DNA from: Streptomyces sp. BA2
Lineage (GTDB): Bacteria; Actinomycetota; Actinomycetes; Streptomycetales; Streptomycetaceae
Assembly: GCF_009769735.1 (NCBI RefSeq)
Contig: NZ_WSRO01000001.1
Span: 538,339-602,338, forward strand
Direction: 5' to 3'
Length of the DNA: 64,000 nt
Shown: one piece after another, positions 1 through 10,035 of the stretch
How the letters are laid out: each line of letters starts with the position of its first letter
Position numbering within the stretch: the first letter of the stretch is position 1
Notes under the pieces: model-generated
Seen by the model: the letters and a program-made list of their open reading frames with translations, nothing else
Database searches by the model: none
What the model was told of the DNA's origin: nothing
Translations under genes and position numbers: made by a program

Positions 1-1
1 G

Positions 2-2398
2 AAGTTCCGTGAGGCGATGCTGGAGGGCCGCTGGGACGACTGTGTGGAGATGGCCCGCGACCAGATCCGCGAGGGCGCGCACATGCTCGACCTGTGCGTC
101 GACTACGTGGGCCGCGACGGGGTCGCCGACATGGCCGAGCTGGCGGGCCGGTTCGCCACCGCCTCCACCCTGCCCATCGTCCTTGACTCGACCGAACTGC
201 CGGTTCTTCAGGCGGGGTTGGAGAAGCTGGGCGGCCGCGCGGTCATCAACTCGGTCAACTACGAGGATGGGGATGGTCCCGAGTCGCGGTTCGCGAAGGT
301 GACCGCGCTCGCCAAGGAGCATGGTGCGGCGCTGATCGCGCTGACCATCGACGAGGAGGGTCAGGCCCGTACCGTCGAGCACAAGGTGGCCATCGCCGAG
401 CGCCTCATCGACGACCTGACCGGCACCTGGGGCGTTCACGAGTCGGACATCCTCATCGACTGCCTGACCTTCACCATCTGCACGGGCCAGGAGGAGTCAC
501 GCAAGGACGGCATCGCCACCATCGAGGCGATCCGCGAGCTCAAGCGCCGCCACCCGGACGTGCAGACCACGCTGGGCCTGTCCAACATTTCCTTCGGTCT
601 CAACCCCGCCGCCCGCGTCGTCCTGAACTCCGTGTTCCTGGACGAGTGCGTCAAGGCGGGCCTGGACTCGGCGATCGTGCACGCCTCCAAGATCCTGCCC
701 ATCGCGCGTCTCGACGACGAGCAGGTGAAGGCGGCCCACGACCTGATCTACGACCGCCGCGAAGAGGGCTACGACCCCCTGCAGAAGCTCATGGAGCTGT
801 TCGAGGGCGTCAACATGAAGTCGATGAAGGAGGGCAAGGCCGAGGAGCTCCTCGCGCTGCCGCTGGACGAGCGCCTGAAGCGCCGCATCATCGACGGCGA
901 GAAGAAGGGCCTGGAGACCGACCTCGACGAGGCCCTGGAGACCCGCCCGGCGCTCGACATCGTCAACGACACCCTGCTTGAGGGCATGAAGGTCGTCGGC
1001 GAGCTCTTCGGTTCGGGCCAGATGCAGCTGCCCTTCGTGCTGCAGTCCGCCGAGGTGATGAAGACCGCGGTGGCGCACCTGGAGCCGCACATGGAGAAGT
1101 CGGACTCCGAGGGCAAGGGCACCATCGTCCTGGCCACCGTCCGCGGTGACGTGCATGACATCGGCAAGAACCTCGTCGACATCATCCTGTCCAACAACGG
1201 CTACAACGTGGTCAACCTCGGCATCAAACAGCCGGTCGCCGCGATCCTGGACGCCGCCGCCGAGCACCGCGCCGACGTCATCGGCATGTCCGGTCTCCTG
1301 GTGAAGTCGACCGTGATCATGAAGGAGAACCTGGAGGAGCTCAACCAACGCAAGATGGCCGCCGACTTCCCGGTGATCCTCGGCGGCGCGGCACTCACCC
1401 GTGCGTACGTCGAGCAAGACCTCCACGAGATCTACGAAGGCGAAGTCCGCTACGCCCGCGACGCCTTCGAAGGCCTGCGCCTGATGGACGCCCTCATCGC
1501 GGTCAAGCGCGGCGTCCCCGGCGCCACGCTGCCCGAACTCAAGCAACGCCGCGTTCCGAAGCGGGAGGTGGTGCTGGAGGAGCCGCAGGAGATCGGACGC
1601 TCGGACGTCGCGACCGACAACCCCGTCCCCGAGCCGCCGTTCCGCGGCACCCGCGTCGTCAAGGGCATCCACCTCAAGGAGTACGCCTCCTGGCTCGACG
1701 AGAACGCCCTTTTCAAGGGCCAGTGGGGGCTCAAGGGCGACACCATCGAGAGCGAGGGCCGGCCGAGGCTGCGCATGTGGCTCGACCGGCTGCGTACGGA
1801 GAATCTGCTCGAAGCGGCCGTGGTCCACGGCTACTTCCCCTGTGTCTCCAAGGGTGACGACCTGATCATCCTGGACGACGACGGGAACGAGCGGACCCGG
1901 TTCACCTTCCCGCGCCAGCGCCGCGGCCGGAACCTGTGCCTCGCGGACTTCTTCCGCCCGGAGGAGTCCGGCGAGACCGACGTGGTCGGCCTTCAGGTCG
2001 TCACCGTCGGCTCGAAGATCGGCGAGGCCGCCGCCGAGCTGTTCGCCGCCGACTCCTACCGCGACTACCTCGAACTGCACGGTTTGTCCGTGCAGTTGGC
2101 CGAAGCCCTGGCCGAGTACTGGCACTCCCGCGTGCGCACCGAGCTGGGCATCGACGGAAGTGACCCGTCCGCGATGGAGGGCATGTTCCGTACCGAGTAC
2201 CAGGGGTGCCGGTACTCCCTGGGCTACCCGGCCTGCCCCGACCTGGAGGACCGCGCCAAGATCGCGGATCTGCTCGGCCCGGAGCGCATCGGCGTCGTCC
2301 TTTCCGAGGAGTTCCAGCTCCACCCCGAGCAGTCCACCGACGCGATCGTGCTCCACCACCCCGAGGCGAGCTACTTCAACGCCGGCGGAGGCCGCTGA
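2..2398 (+). CDS. metH: Cobalamin-dependent methionine synthase, 5' end missing
   Basis: This enzyme transfers the methyl group of 5-methyltetrahydrofolate to homocysteine through methylcobalamin. The reading frame is open to the window edge, so roughly the first third (the homocysteine domain and the start of the pterin domain) lies outside. Counting from the Met codon at 17, the remaining pterin-binding domain covers about residues 1-250 and a helical B12 cap about 300-370. The B12-binding motif GDVHDIGKN, with the cobalt-ligand His, is near residue 380. The reactivation domain fills the C-terminus and shows its [10 protein letters not shown] signature. The stop overlaps the metF start (TGATG), so the two are probably translationally coupled. 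Three methyl-cycle genes in a row next to a polyketide cluster suggests a dedicated SAM-recycling cassette rather than the housekeeping copy; that is inference. Confidence 0.95.
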   Translation, partial: KFREAMLEGRWDDCVEMARDQIREGAHMLDLCVDYVGRDGVADMAELAGRFATASTLPIVLDSTELPVLQAGLEKLGGRAVINSVNYEDGDGPESRFAKVTALAKEHGAALIALTIDEEGQARTVEHKVAIAERLIDDLTGTWGVHESDILIDCLTFTICTGQEESRKDGIATIEAIRELKRRHPDVQTTLGLSNISFGLNPAARVVLNSVFLDECVKAGLDSAIVHASKILPIARLDDEQVKAAHDLIYDRREEGYDPLQKLMELFEGVNMKSMKEGKAEELLALPLDERLKRRIIDGEKKGLETDLDEALETRPALDIVNDTLLEGMKVVGELFGSGQMQLPFVLQSAEVMKTAVAHLEPHMEKSDSEGKGTIVLATVRGDVHDIGKNLVDIILSNNGYNVVNLGIKQPVAAILDAAAEHRADVIGMSGLLVKSTVIMKENLEELNQRKMAADFPVILGGAALTRAYVEQDLHEIYEGEVRYARDAFEGLRLMDALIAVKRGVPGATLPELKQRRVPKREVVLEEPQEIGRSDVATDNPVPEPPFRGTRVVKGIHLKEYASWLDENALFKGQWGLKGDTIESEGRPRLRMWLDRLRTENLLEAAVVHGYFPCVSKGDDLIILDDDGNERTRFTFPRQRRGRNLCLADFFRPEESGETDVVGLQVVTVGSKIGEAAAELFAADSYRDYLELHGLSVQLAEALAEYWHSRVRTELGIDGSDPSAMEGMFRTEYQGCRYSLGYPACPDLEDRAKIADLLGPERIGVVLSEEFQLHPEQSTDAIVLHHPEASYFNAGGGR

Positions 2399-3270
2399 TG
2401 CCGACATTCTCCTTCGAGTTCTTCCCGCCCAAGACCCCCAAGGGGGAGCGCACGCTGTGGGAGGCGATCCGCCGCGTCGAACCGCTCGCCCCGGACTTCG
2501 TGTCCGTCACCTATGGCGCCGGCGGATCCTCCCGGGACCGTACCGTCGAGCTGACAAAACGGGTCGCGGCCGAGACGACCATGAGCCCCGTAGCCCATCT
2601 GACCGCGGTCGGGCACTCGGTGGCGGAGCTGCGCCGCATCGTCGGCCAGTACGCCGACGCGGGTGTCCGGGACGTCCTCGTCGTGCGCGGCGACCCGCCC
2701 GGCGACCCGAACGGTCCTTGGATCCCGCACCCGGACGGCCTGACCTACGCCCACGAACTCGTGTCCCTAGTCCGGGAGTTGGGCGACTTCACGGTCGGTG
2801 TCGCGGCCTTTCCCGAACGTCATCCGCGTTCGCCGGACTGGGACTCGGACATCCGCCATTTCGTCGCCAAGTGCCGGGCCGGTGCCGACTACGCCATCAC
2901 TCAGATGTTCTTCCGGGTGGAGGACTATCTGCGGTTGCGCGAGCGGGTGGTCGCCGCGGGCTGTGACACCCCGATCATTCCGGAGATCATGCCGGCCACC
3001 GATGTGCGTCAGATCAGCCGCTTCGCCGAACTCAGTGGCGCCGCGTTCCCCGAGGACCTGGCGCACCGCCTCGAAGCCGCGCGCGACAACCCGGCCGACG
3101 GACACCGCATCGGCGTCGAGTACGCCACCGTCATGGCCGAGCGGCTGCTGGCCGAAGGGGCCCCCGGACTGCACTACATCACGCTCAACCGCTCGACGGC
3201 AGCGCTTGAGATACACCGCAACGTACTGAACTCAAGGAGTGGACCGTATGTCCTCGCAGATCACCGCTGA
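2398..3270 (+). CDS. metF: Methylenetetrahydrofolate reductase
   Basis: This flavoprotein reduces 5,10-methylene-THF to 5-methyl-THF, the methyl donor for MetH just upstream. The product of 290 residues has the normal bacterial length and starts with the family signature [14 protein letters not shown]. It also shows [14 protein letters not shown], the VVRGDPP loop, and [10 protein letters not shown] in the barrel. The ATG at 2398 shares bases with the metH stop; upstream in-frame codons lie inside metH and are not real starts. The gene overlaps the 5' end of ahcY, completing a metH-metF-ahcY operon. Nothing unusual is seen in the sequence itself. Confidence 0.95.
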   Translation: MPTFSFEFFPPKTPKGERTLWEAIRRVEPLAPDFVSVTYGAGGSSRDRTVELTKRVAAETTMSPVAHLTAVGHSVAELRRIVGQYADAGVRDVLVVRGDPPGDPNGPWIPHPDGLTYAHELVSLVRELGDFTVGVAAFPERHPRSPDWDSDIRHFVAKCRAGADYAITQMFFRVEDYLRLRERVVAAGCDTPIIPEIMPATDVRQISRFAELSGAAFPEDLAHRLEAARDNPADGHRIGVEYATVMAERLLAEGAPGLHYITLNRSTAALEIHRNVLNSRSGPYVLADHR

Positions 3271-4657
3271 CTTCACGGACTTCAAGGTCGCCGACCTGTC
3301 GCTCGCCGAGTTCGGCCGCAAGGAGATCACTCTCGCCGAGCACGAGATGCCCGGCCTGATGTCGATCCGCAAGGAGTACGCCGCCTCCCAGCCGCTGGCC
3401 GGCGCGCGGATCACGGGGTCGCTGCACATGACCGTGCAGACCGCCGTCCTCATCGAGACCCTGATCGCCCTGGGTGCCCAGGTCCGCTGGGTCTCCTGCA
3501 ACATCTTCTCCACCCAGGACCACGCGGCCGCGGCCGTCGCCGCCGCGGGCATCCCGGTCTTCGCCTGGAAGGGCGAGACCCTGGAGGAGTACTGGTGGTG
3601 CACGGAGCAGGCCCTGACCTGGCCCGGGCAGGTCGGCCCGAACATGATCCTGGACGACGGCGGCGACGCCACCATGCTCGTCCACAACGGCGTCGACTAC
3701 CAGAAGACGGGGGAGCTACCCGCCGCGGACAGCGAAGAACTCGCCGTGGTGCGCGCCCTGTTGGAGAACAGCTCCCTCGACTGGGCCCAGCTCGCTTCTG
3801 AGATCCGTGGCGTGACGGAGGAGACCACGACGGGCGTCCACCGCCTGTACGAGATGCACCGCGACGGCACCCTGCTGTTCCCGGCGATCAACGTGAACGA
3901 CGCGGTGACGAAGTCGAAGTTCGACAACAAGTACGGCTGCCGCCACTCGCTGATCGACGGCATCAACCGCGCCACGGACGTCCTGATCGGCGGCAAGACC
4001 GCCCTCGTCTGCGGCTACGGCGACGTCGGCAAGGGCTGCGCCGAGTCCCTGCGCGGCCAGGGCGCGCGGGTGATCATCACCGAGGTCGACCCGATCTGCG
4101 CCCTTCAGGCGGCGATGGACGGCTACCAGGTCGCGACGCTCGACGACGTCGTCGACCAGGTCGACATCTTCGTCACGACGACCGGCAACAAGGACATCAT
4201 CATGGCCTCGGACATGGCCAAGATGAAGCACCAGGCGATCGTGGGGAACATCGGTCACTTCGACAACGAGATCGACATGGCCGGTCTGGCGAAGATCCCC
4301 GGGATCGTCAAGGACGAGGTCAAGCCGCAGGTCCACACCTGGACGTTCCCCGACGGCAAGGTCCTGATCGTCCTGTCCGAGGGCCGCCTGCTGAACCTGG
4401 GCAACGCGACCGGCCACCCGTCCTTCGTGATGTCCAACTCCTTCGCGGACCAGACGCTGGCCCAGATCGAGCTGTTCACCAAGCAGGAGGAGTACCCCAC
4501 CGACGTCTACGTCCTCCCCAAGCACCTGGACGAGAAGGTCGCCCGCCTCCACCTGGACGCGCTCGGCGTCAAGCTCACCACGCTGCGCCCGGAGCAGGCC
4601 TCGTACATCGGCGTAGAGGTAGAGGGCCCGTACAAGCCCGACCACTACCGCTACTGA
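3248..4657 (+). CDS. ahcY: S-adenosylhomocysteine hydrolase
   Basis: The enzyme splits S-adenosylhomocysteine, the inhibitory product of SAM-dependent methyl transfer, into adenosine and homocysteine. The 469-residue product has the NAD-binding [13 protein letters not shown] stretch, the [15 protein letters not shown] segment and the conserved C-terminal KPDHYRY. I choose the ATG at 3248 because AAGGAG at 3234-3239 lies 8 bases upstream; the in-frame GTG at 3239 overlaps that ribosome site. The start lies inside the end of metF, so translation is coupled. A strong hairpin follows the stop. The gene clears the product of methylation reactions, yet no methyltransferase is present in the window, so its clients are probably to the left or elsewhere. 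Confidence 0.96.
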   Translation: MSSQITADFTDFKVADLSLAEFGRKEITLAEHEMPGLMSIRKEYAASQPLAGARITGSLHMTVQTAVLIETLIALGAQVRWVSCNIFSTQDHAAAAVAAAGIPVFAWKGETLEEYWWCTEQALTWPGQVGPNMILDDGGDATMLVHNGVDYQKTGELPAADSEELAVVRALLENSSLDWAQLASEIRGVTEETTTGVHRLYEMHRDGTLLFPAINVNDAVTKSKFDNKYGCRHSLIDGINRATDVLIGGKTALVCGYGDVGKGCAESLRGQGARVIITEVDPICALQAAMDGYQVATLDDVVDQVDIFVTTTGNKDIIMASDMAKMKHQAIVGNIGHFDNEIDMAGLAKIPGIVKDEVKPQVHTWTFPDGKVLIVLSEGRLLNLGNATGHPSFVMSNSFADQTLAQIELFTKQEEYPTDVYVLPKHLDEKVARLHLDALGVKLTTLRPEQASYIGVEVEGPYKPDHYRY

Positions 4658-4675
4658 GCCACCCGGCAACACCGA

Positions 4676-4714
4676 AGCCCCCGGCCTCCGGAATTCATCC
4701 AGAGGCCGGGGGCT
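4676..4714. terminator. Bidirectional terminator between ahcY and the SDR gene
   Basis: Perfect 13-bp arms AGCCCCCGGCCTC (4676-4688) and GAGGCCGGGGGCT (4702-4714) with a 13-base loop lie between two convergent genes. There is no long T run, which is common in Streptomyces. Confidence 0.85.
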
Positions 4715-4740
4715 CCTTCACGGGGAGACCAGAACCGTGG

Positions 4741-5598
4741 TCAGGGCGCGGTCTGCGCGGGAAAGTCGGTGGTGCGGGTCAGGCTGTCCCATGCACGCCA
4801 CTCGACCAGCCGCCGGCGCAGCACCTGGGGTGCCAGGTCGGCCGCGCTGTTGCCCAACAGCAGCCGCAGCGGCGGCTCTTCGGCATCGACGAGCTTCAGC
4901 AGCGCTTCACCCGCCCTGCGCGGGTCACCGGGCTGCAGATGCGCATAGGCGCCGGACAGCCCGTGGCGGCGCTTGGCCAGCACCTCGTCGTACTCGGCCA
5001 TGGGCGTGGCGCGCACCATGCTGCCCGCGCTCCACTCGGTGCGGAACTCGCCGGCCTCGACCAGCGTGACCCGGACACCGAACTCCGCGGCTTCCTGCGC
5101 CAGCGTCTCGCCGACCGCTTCGAGGGCCCACTTGCTCGCGCTGTACATGCCGAGATTCGGATAGGTGGTGACGCCGGCGATGCTGGACATCTGCAGCAGA
5201 TGGCCCGCACCCTGCTGGCGCATGACCGGCAGTACGGCCTGGGTGACCCACAGCGCGCCGAACAGGTTCACGTCGAACTGGTCGCGGACCTGCTGCTCGG
5301 TCACCTCCTCGACAGCGCCGGAAAGCCCGTAGCCCGCGTTGTTGAGCACCACGTCGATGCGGCCGGTCCGTTCGACGGCCTCGGCCACCGAGGCGAACAC
5401 CGCCGCGCGGTCCGTGACATCGAGGGCCAGCGGGACGACCCGCTCGCCATGGGCTTCGACCAGACCGTCCAGCGCCTCGACACTGCGGGCCGTGGCCACG
5501 ACGGTGTCGCCGGCGTCCAGCACGGCCTCGGTGATGGCCCGGCCAAGGCCACGGGAGGCGCCGGTGACGAACCAGACCCGCGGGGCGCGGGCGTTCAC
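4741..5598 (-). CDS. Short-chain dehydrogenase/reductase, probable tailoring enzyme
   Basis: A classical NAD(P)-dependent SDR of 285 residues. It has the cofactor motif TGASRGLG near the N-terminus, LNNAG, the catalytic Ser in QMSSIAG and the YSASK pair. The GTG start at 5598 shares bases with the stop of the aromatase gene upstream, so it is the last gene of a KR-aromatase-SDR operon. That position suggests a tailoring oxidoreduction on the cyclised polyketide, but substrate and stereochemistry cannot be read from the sequence. The C-terminal extension after about residue 230 is typical of a general oxidoreductase branch rather than the ActIII family. A general metabolic SDR caught in the operon is the main alternative. 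Confidence 0.85.
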   Translation of the reverse strand: MNARAPRVWFVTGASRGLGRAITEAVLDAGDTVVATARSVEALDGLVEAHGERVVPLALDVTDRAAVFASVAEAVERTGRIDVVLNNAGYGLSGAVEEVTEQQVRDQFDVNLFGALWVTQAVLPVMRQQGAGHLLQMSSIAGVTTYPNLGMYSASKWALEAVGETLAQEAAEFGVRVTLVEAGEFRTEWSAGSMVRATPMAEYDEVLAKRRHGLSGAYAHLQPGDPRRAGEALLKLVDAEEPPLRLLLGNSAADLAPQVLRRRLVEWRAWDSLTRTTDFPAQTAP

Positions 5599-6536
5599 CG
5601 TGCCACCCGCTGCTCGGCGTGGTCCTTGGCGTGGCCCAGCGTGGCGCGGCTGTTGGTGCTCAGCGCGGCGCGCACGTACTCCTTGGCGTCGGCGACGGTG
5701 GCGTCCGGGCCGAGGACCGCCGCGATGTTGGCGGTGTTGATGGTGACGGTGTGCTGCGAGGAGGCGGCGACTCCGGCCTCGTTCTCCGCGAAGGTCCAGT
5801 ACCCCGTGTGCAGCGTCATCAGCGCCGGCAGCGTGGTCTGCTTGTAGGCGATCTTGTGGTGCGGGAACGTGACCCGGTACGACTTCGTGGTGTGGACCGA
5901 CCCGTCCTTGGCGCGGGTGTCCATCTCCAGCTCCTGCAGCCCCGGGGTGTCCTCCTGAAGGCGGACGGTGGCCACGTGGGGCAGCCGCTCGGACCAGAGC
6001 CCGGCCTGGTCGATGAAGTCGAAGACATCCTTCGCCGATCCGGCGATCTGGACGGTGTCCTCGAAGGAGAACGTCAAGTCCTCGGAGGCGTAGGCGAGTT
6101 CGACGTTCTGCTGCAGGGCCGCCAGCTCGGAGCGCGAGTTGCGGTCGACGGCCCGGTCGATCCATTCGAGGCTCTCGGGATCGTCGTCGACGGCGCGGTA
6201 GTCGTGCAGCAGCCGTATCCGGGACGAGTCGGCGGAGACCGGTTCGATGACCCAGGCGCCGCCCATCGACGCGACCGGGGGAGCGGAAACCTCCTGCCGG
6301 AACGTGATCCGCAGCGCCTCGGGATCCAGCGTGCGGCGCGACGTCCAGGCCTTGGCCTCGCCGTTGGCGGTGGCCCAGATCCGGATCAGCTCCTCGTGCT
6401 GACCCTGGGGGGCATGGTCGACGTAGATGGTGGGAGGGAAGATCCGTGGCCAGTTCCGCACCTCGGCGATCAAGCTGTACACGGCGGCGGCCGGCGCCTG
6501 GACCGTGATCTCGTGCTCCACCTCACGGGTCGTCAT
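5595..6536 (-). CDS. Didomain polyketide aromatase/cyclase
   Basis: Two START/SRPBCC-type domains in tandem (about residues 1-150 and 155-313) identify a didomain aromatase/cyclase of the ActVII type, acting on ACP-bound poly-beta-ketones in the cytoplasm. The first domain begins EHEITVQAPAAAVYSLIAEVRNWPRIFP and the second FSFEDTVQIAGSAKDVFDFI, each opening the helix-grip fold. Didomain members usually close and aromatise the first ring of chains already reduced at C-9, which fits the ketoreductase gene 30 bases upstream. The 313-residue length is normal. Its stop overlaps the start of the following SDR gene. Confidence 0.92.
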   Translation of the reverse strand: MTTREVEHEITVQAPAAAVYSLIAEVRNWPRIFPPTIYVDHAPQGQHEELIRIWATANGEAKAWTSRRTLDPEALRITFRQEVSAPPVASMGGAWVIEPVSADSSRIRLLHDYRAVDDDPESLEWIDRAVDRNSRSELAALQQNVELAYASEDLTFSFEDTVQIAGSAKDVFDFIDQAGLWSERLPHVATVRLQEDTPGLQELEMDTRAKDGSVHTTKSYRVTFPHHKIAYKQTTLPALMTLHTGYWTFAENEAGVAASSQHTVTINTANIAAVLGPDATVADAKEYVRAALSTNSRATLGHAKDHAEQRVAR

Positions 6537-6566
6537 GATGGGTGTTCCTCCGACGAGTCGATGGGA

Positions 6567-7352
6567 TCAGAAGTTTCCGAGGCCGCCGCAGACGTTCAGG
6601 GCCTGCGAGGTGAGGGAGGCAGCGGTGTCGGAGGCCAGATAGCCGACCAGGCCCGCGACCTCGTCCGGGGTGGAGTAACGGCCGAGGGGAATCTTGGCCT
6701 GGAACTTCTCCAGAATCGCCGCCTCGGTGGTGTCGTAGGCGGCCGCGTAGCCCGCCCGCACCCGCTGGGCCATGGGGGTCTCCACATAGCCGGGGCACAC
6801 GGCGTTGACGGTGATGCCGGTCGGGGCGAGCTCGTTGCCCAGCGCCTTGGTGAAACCGACGACACCGTGCTTGGAAGCGGAGTACGGGGCGCCCAGGACG
6901 ACGCCCTGCTTGCCCGCCGTGGACGCGATGTTGATGATCCGGCCCCACGACTTGTGCCGCAGCCCACCGGTGGTGAGCGCCTCGCGTGTGACCCGGAAGA
7001 CGCTGTTGAGGTTGGTGTCGATGACGTCGTTCCACAGCTCGTCGTCGATGTCCGCGGTCACCCCGCCTCCGGAGCGGCCGGCGTTGTTGACGACCACGTC
7101 GACACCGCCGAAGCGGTCCACGGCACCCTGGATCCACGCCCGTACCTGTTCCGCGGAACGCACGTCGAGAACCGAGCCGTCCACGTCCAGGCCCTCGGCC
7201 TGCAGTTCCTTGACGGTCGCGGCGACCTCGTCGGCGCTGCGCGCGCCGATGAACACCCGGTGATCCTGAGCGGCCAGAAGACGGGCCACCGCCAGACCGA
7301 TCCCGCTGGTGGCGCCGGAGACCACAGCAACCCGCTTGCCCTGATCCGTCAT
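6567..7352 (-). CDS. ActIII-type polyketide ketoreductase
   Basis: This SDR-fold ketoreductase of 261 residues would reduce the C-9 ketone of the nascent polyketide with NADPH. Numbering matches ActIII exactly: catalytic Ser144, Tyr157 and Lys161 are present in IASTAGKQG and YSASKHG, and the end ALNVCGGLGNF is diagnostic of the family. The motif that reads PGG at 94-96 in ActIII is SGG here, replacing the proline linked to substrate orientation. A good ribosome site (GAGGAG) precedes the ATG at 7352. It is the first gene of the leftward operon and diverges from the aminotransferase-KS operon across a 218-base gap, which should hold both promoters. Confidence 0.95.
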   Translation of the reverse strand: MTDQGKRVAVVSGATSGIGLAVARLLAAQDHRVFIGARSADEVAATVKELQAEGLDVDGSVLDVRSAEQVRAWIQGAVDRFGGVDVVVNNAGRSGGGVTADIDDELWNDVIDTNLNSVFRVTREALTTGGLRHKSWGRIINIASTAGKQGVVLGAPYSASKHGVVGFTKALGNELAPTGITVNAVCPGYVETPMAQRVRAGYAAAYDTTEAAILEKFQAKIPLGRYSTPDEVAGLVGYLASDTAASLTSQALNVCGGLGNF

Positions 7353-7570
7353 GACATCAATCTCCTCGACCTCGGCACACGTGACGTACGTAGAGGGAGG
7401 CTCGGGGCCGGCCCTGGAAAGGCACTCGAAGCCGCCTCGGGACGGGCCCCGGCGCCGGAGCGCACCGCGGGCCGAGGCGGCTGTTCCGGCCGGAACACCA
7501 CCAGCCTTCGACCCCGGGTCGAGCGGGTCTTTCCACGCTCAGGGGGGTCATCACGACGTGAGAGGCGGCT
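7353..7570. promoter_or_regulatory. Divergent promoter region of the early polyketide operons
   Basis: This 218-base non-coding gap lies between the ketoreductase gene (leftward) and the DegT gene (rightward). It must carry both promoters, but I could not pick a convincing -10/-35 pair or operator by eye. Confidence 0.4.
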
Positions 7571-8737
7571 ATGATCAATCTCTTCCAGCCCCAGGTAGGG
7601 GATGAAGAACTCGACGCGGTTGCCGGGGTGTTCCAGGACCGGTGGCTCGGTCACGGGCCCCGTACGAAGGCCTTCGAAGCGGCGTTCGCGGCACACCTCG
7701 ACGTTGCGCCCGAGCACGTCGTCTTCATCAACTCCGGTACCGCGGGCCTCTTCCTCGCCATGGAGTCGCTCGACCTGAAGTCCGGCGACGAGGTAGTGCT
7801 GCCCTCGCTGAGCTTCCTCGCCGCCGCCAACGCGGTGGTCAGCACCGGGGCCCGTCCGGTGTTCTGCGACGCCGACCGGCGCACCCTCAACCCCACCCTC
7901 GAGGACATCGAGCGCGTCCTGACCGAACGCACCAAGGCCGTCGTCGTACTGCACTACGGCGGCTACCCGGGTGACATCGTCCGGATCGCCGCGCGCTGCC
8001 GTGAACTGGGCATCACGCTCGTCGAGGACGCCGCCTGCTCCGTCGCGTCCAGCGTGGACGGACAGGTCCTCGGCACCTTCGGTGACCTCGCCATGTGGAG
8101 CTTCGACGCGATGAAGGTCATGGTGACCGGTGACGGAGGCATGATCTACGTCAAGGACGCGGAACAGGCCGCCCGGGTGCGACGCCTGGCCTACCACGGG
8201 CTCGCCCAGGCCAGCGGGTTCGGCTATGCGAAGGTCTCCGCACGCTGGTGGGAGCTGGACATCCCGGAACCGGGCCGGCGCGTCATCGGCAACGACCTGA
8301 CCGCGGCCATCGGCTCCGTGCAACTGCGCAGGCTCCCCGAACTGGTGGGCAGGCGCAAGGAGATCGTAGCCCTGTACGAGCGTGAACTCGCCGACCTGCC
8401 GGGCCTGTTGACCCCTCCTCCGCTGCCCGAAGGCCACGAGTCCACGCACTACTTCTACTGGGTCCAGATGGATCCCCGGATCCGGGACGAGGTCGCGGGC
8501 GACCTGTACCGCGCGGACATCTACACCACCTTCCGCTACGCCCCGCTCCACAAGGTCCCGGCCTACGGCGCGGCCGGCGCCGAACTGCCCGCGTCCGACT
8601 GGGCCGCCGACCGCACCCTGTGCCTGCCACTGCACCCGGGCCTGAGCGACGCCGACGTGCGCACCGTGGTCTCCGTGCTGCGTGCGGCCGTCGCCGTCAG
8701 GACGGCAGCCGTCACTCCTGAGGCAGCGGCCGCATGA
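7571..8737 (+). CDS. DegT/DnrJ/EryC1/StrS-family PLP aminotransferase
   Basis: This aminotransferase of 388 residues belongs to the family that aminates NDP-keto-sugars. The PLP Schiff-base Lys is Lys182 in [15 protein letters not shown], followed by the usual TGDGG loop; INSGTAGL binds the cofactor phosphate. Although it leads the KS operon rather than sitting with the sugar genes at 17-22 kb, a C-4 aminotransferase is exactly the enzyme that set lacks for a 4-amino-2,3,4,6-tetradeoxy sugar, as in forosamine-type pathways. Alternatives are C-3 amination or amination of a non-sugar carbonyl. GAGAGG lies just before the ATG. The stop lies about 27 bases before the KS start. Confidence 0.88.
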   Translation: MINLFQPQVGDEELDAVAGVFQDRWLGHGPRTKAFEAAFAAHLDVAPEHVVFINSGTAGLFLAMESLDLKSGDEVVLPSLSFLAAANAVVSTGARPVFCDADRRTLNPTLEDIERVLTERTKAVVVLHYGGYPGDIVRIAARCRELGITLVEDAACSVASSVDGQVLGTFGDLAMWSFDAMKVMVTGDGGMIYVKDAEQAARVRRLAYHGLAQASGFGYAKVSARWWELDIPEPGRRVIGNDLTAAIGSVQLRRLPELVGRRKEIVALYERELADLPGLLTPPPLPEGHESTHYFYWVQMDPRIRDEVAGDLYRADIYTTFRYAPLHKVPAYGAAGAELPASDWAADRTLCLPLHPGLSDADVRTVVSVLRAAVAVRTAAVTPEAAAA

Positions 8738-8763
8738 CACTCGAACCCGACGAAGGACACCCC

Positions 8764-10035
8764 ATGACCCGTCGCGTCGTCATCACCGGAATAGGCGTGG
8801 TCGCGCCCGGAGGAGTGGGCACCAAGGAGTACTGGTCCCTGCTCACCTCCGGTACCACCGCGACCCGCGGCATCAGCCTCTTCGACGCCTCCCAGTTCCG
8901 CTCCCGCATCGCGGCGGAAGCCGACTTCGACCCGCTCCGGCACGGCTTCAGCCTGGAAGAGGCGGCCCGTCTCGACCGCGCCGCCCAGTTCGCCGTCACC
9001 ACCGCCGCCGAGGCGATGGGCGACAGCGGACTGAGCATGGCGGAGCTTGAGCCGACGCGCACCGGCGTCACCCTCGGCAGCGCCGTCGGCTGCACCATGG
9101 GGCTCGACACCGAGTACGACGTCGTCAGCCGCTCGGGCAGCGGCTGGAACGTCGACCACACCCTCGCCGTACCGCACCTCTTCGACTACTTCGTGCCCAG
9201 TTCCATGGCAGCGGAGGTCGCCCGGCGCCAAGGCGCGCAAGGCCCGGTGTCCATGGTTTCCACCGGGTGCACTTCCGGCCTCGACGCCGTCGGCCACGCC
9301 GTGGAACTCATCCGCGAAGGCAGCGCCGACGTGATGATCGCGGGCGCCACCGAAGCCCCCATCTCGCCCATCACCGTCGCCTGCTTCGACGCCATCAAGG
9401 CCACGTCACCGCGCAACGACGAGCCCGAATCGGCCTCCAGGCCCTTCGACGCCACCCGCAACGGATTCGTGCTCGGCGAGGGATCGGCCGTCCTCATCCT
9501 GGAGGACCTGGAGCACGCACGCCGCCGGGGCGCCCACGTCTACGCGGAGATATCCGGCTTCGCCAGCCGCTGCAACGCGTACCACATGACAGGTCTGCGC
9601 CCCGACGGTGTCGAGATGGCCGAGGCCATCAGGGTCGCCCTCGACGAGGCCCGGCTCGACGCGAGCGCCGTCGACTACATCAACGCACACGGCTCGGGGA
9701 CCAAACAGAACGACCGGCACGAGACCGCGGCCTTCAAGCGCAGCCTCGGCGAGCACGCCCGCAACGTCCCCATCAGCTCGATCAAGTCGATGATCGGCCA
9801 CTCGCTCGGGGCCATCGGCGCCCTGGAAGTGGCGGCCTGCGCCCTCGCGATCGAGTACAACACGGTGCCGCCCACCGCGAACCTGCACCAGCCCGACCCC
9901 GCCTGCGATCTGGACTACACGCCGCTCACCGCGCGCGAACAGCCCACCGACACCGTGCTCAGCGTGGGCAGCGGGTTCGGCGGCTTCCAGAGCGCCATGA
10001 TCCTCACCCGCCCACAGCTGGGAGCGGCAGCATGA
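8764..10035 (+). CDS. Type II ketosynthase alpha subunit, set 1
   Basis: This subunit forms the condensing heterodimer with the chain-length factor, extending an ACP-bound chain with malonyl units. Cys169 in STGCTSGLD is the nucleophile, and the downstream His residues lie in [11 protein letters not shown] and SMIGHSLG. I choose the ATG at 8764, preceded by GAAGGA, giving 423 residues, the usual KS-alpha length, and starting with MTRRVVITG as in relatives. An in-frame ATG at 8734 would add ten residues and overlap the aminotransferase stop. The stop overlaps the CLF 1 start (ATGA). A second KS-alpha at 13.1 kb is closely similar; this one shares its operon with the cyclase and flavin reductase. 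Confidence 0.96.
   Translation: MTRRVVITGIGVVAPGGVGTKEYWSLLTSGTTATRGISLFDASQFRSRIAAEADFDPLRHGFSLEEAARLDRAAQFAVTTAAEAMGDSGLSMAELEPTRTGVTLGSAVGCTMGLDTEYDVVSRSGSGWNVDHTLAVPHLFDYFVPSSMAAEVARRQGAQGPVSMVSTGCTSGLDAVGHAVELIREGSADVMIAGATEAPISPITVACFDAIKATSPRNDEPESASRPFDATRNGFVLGEGSAVLILEDLEHARRRGAHVYAEISGFASRCNAYHMTGLRPDGVEMAEAIRVALDEARLDASAVDYINAHGSGTKQNDRHETAAFKRSLGEHARNVPISSIKSMIGHSLGAIGALEVAACALAIEYNTVPPTANLHQPDPACDLDYTPLTAREQPTDTVLSVGSGFGGFQSAMILTRPQLGAAA

Noticed and set aside
497..2407. Long open frame opposite metH (636 codons, minus strand)
   Set aside because: It is an antisense shadow typical of high-GC DNA: composition is dominated by Val, Leu, Asp, His and Gln, with no domain, and it lies entirely opposite a conserved gene.
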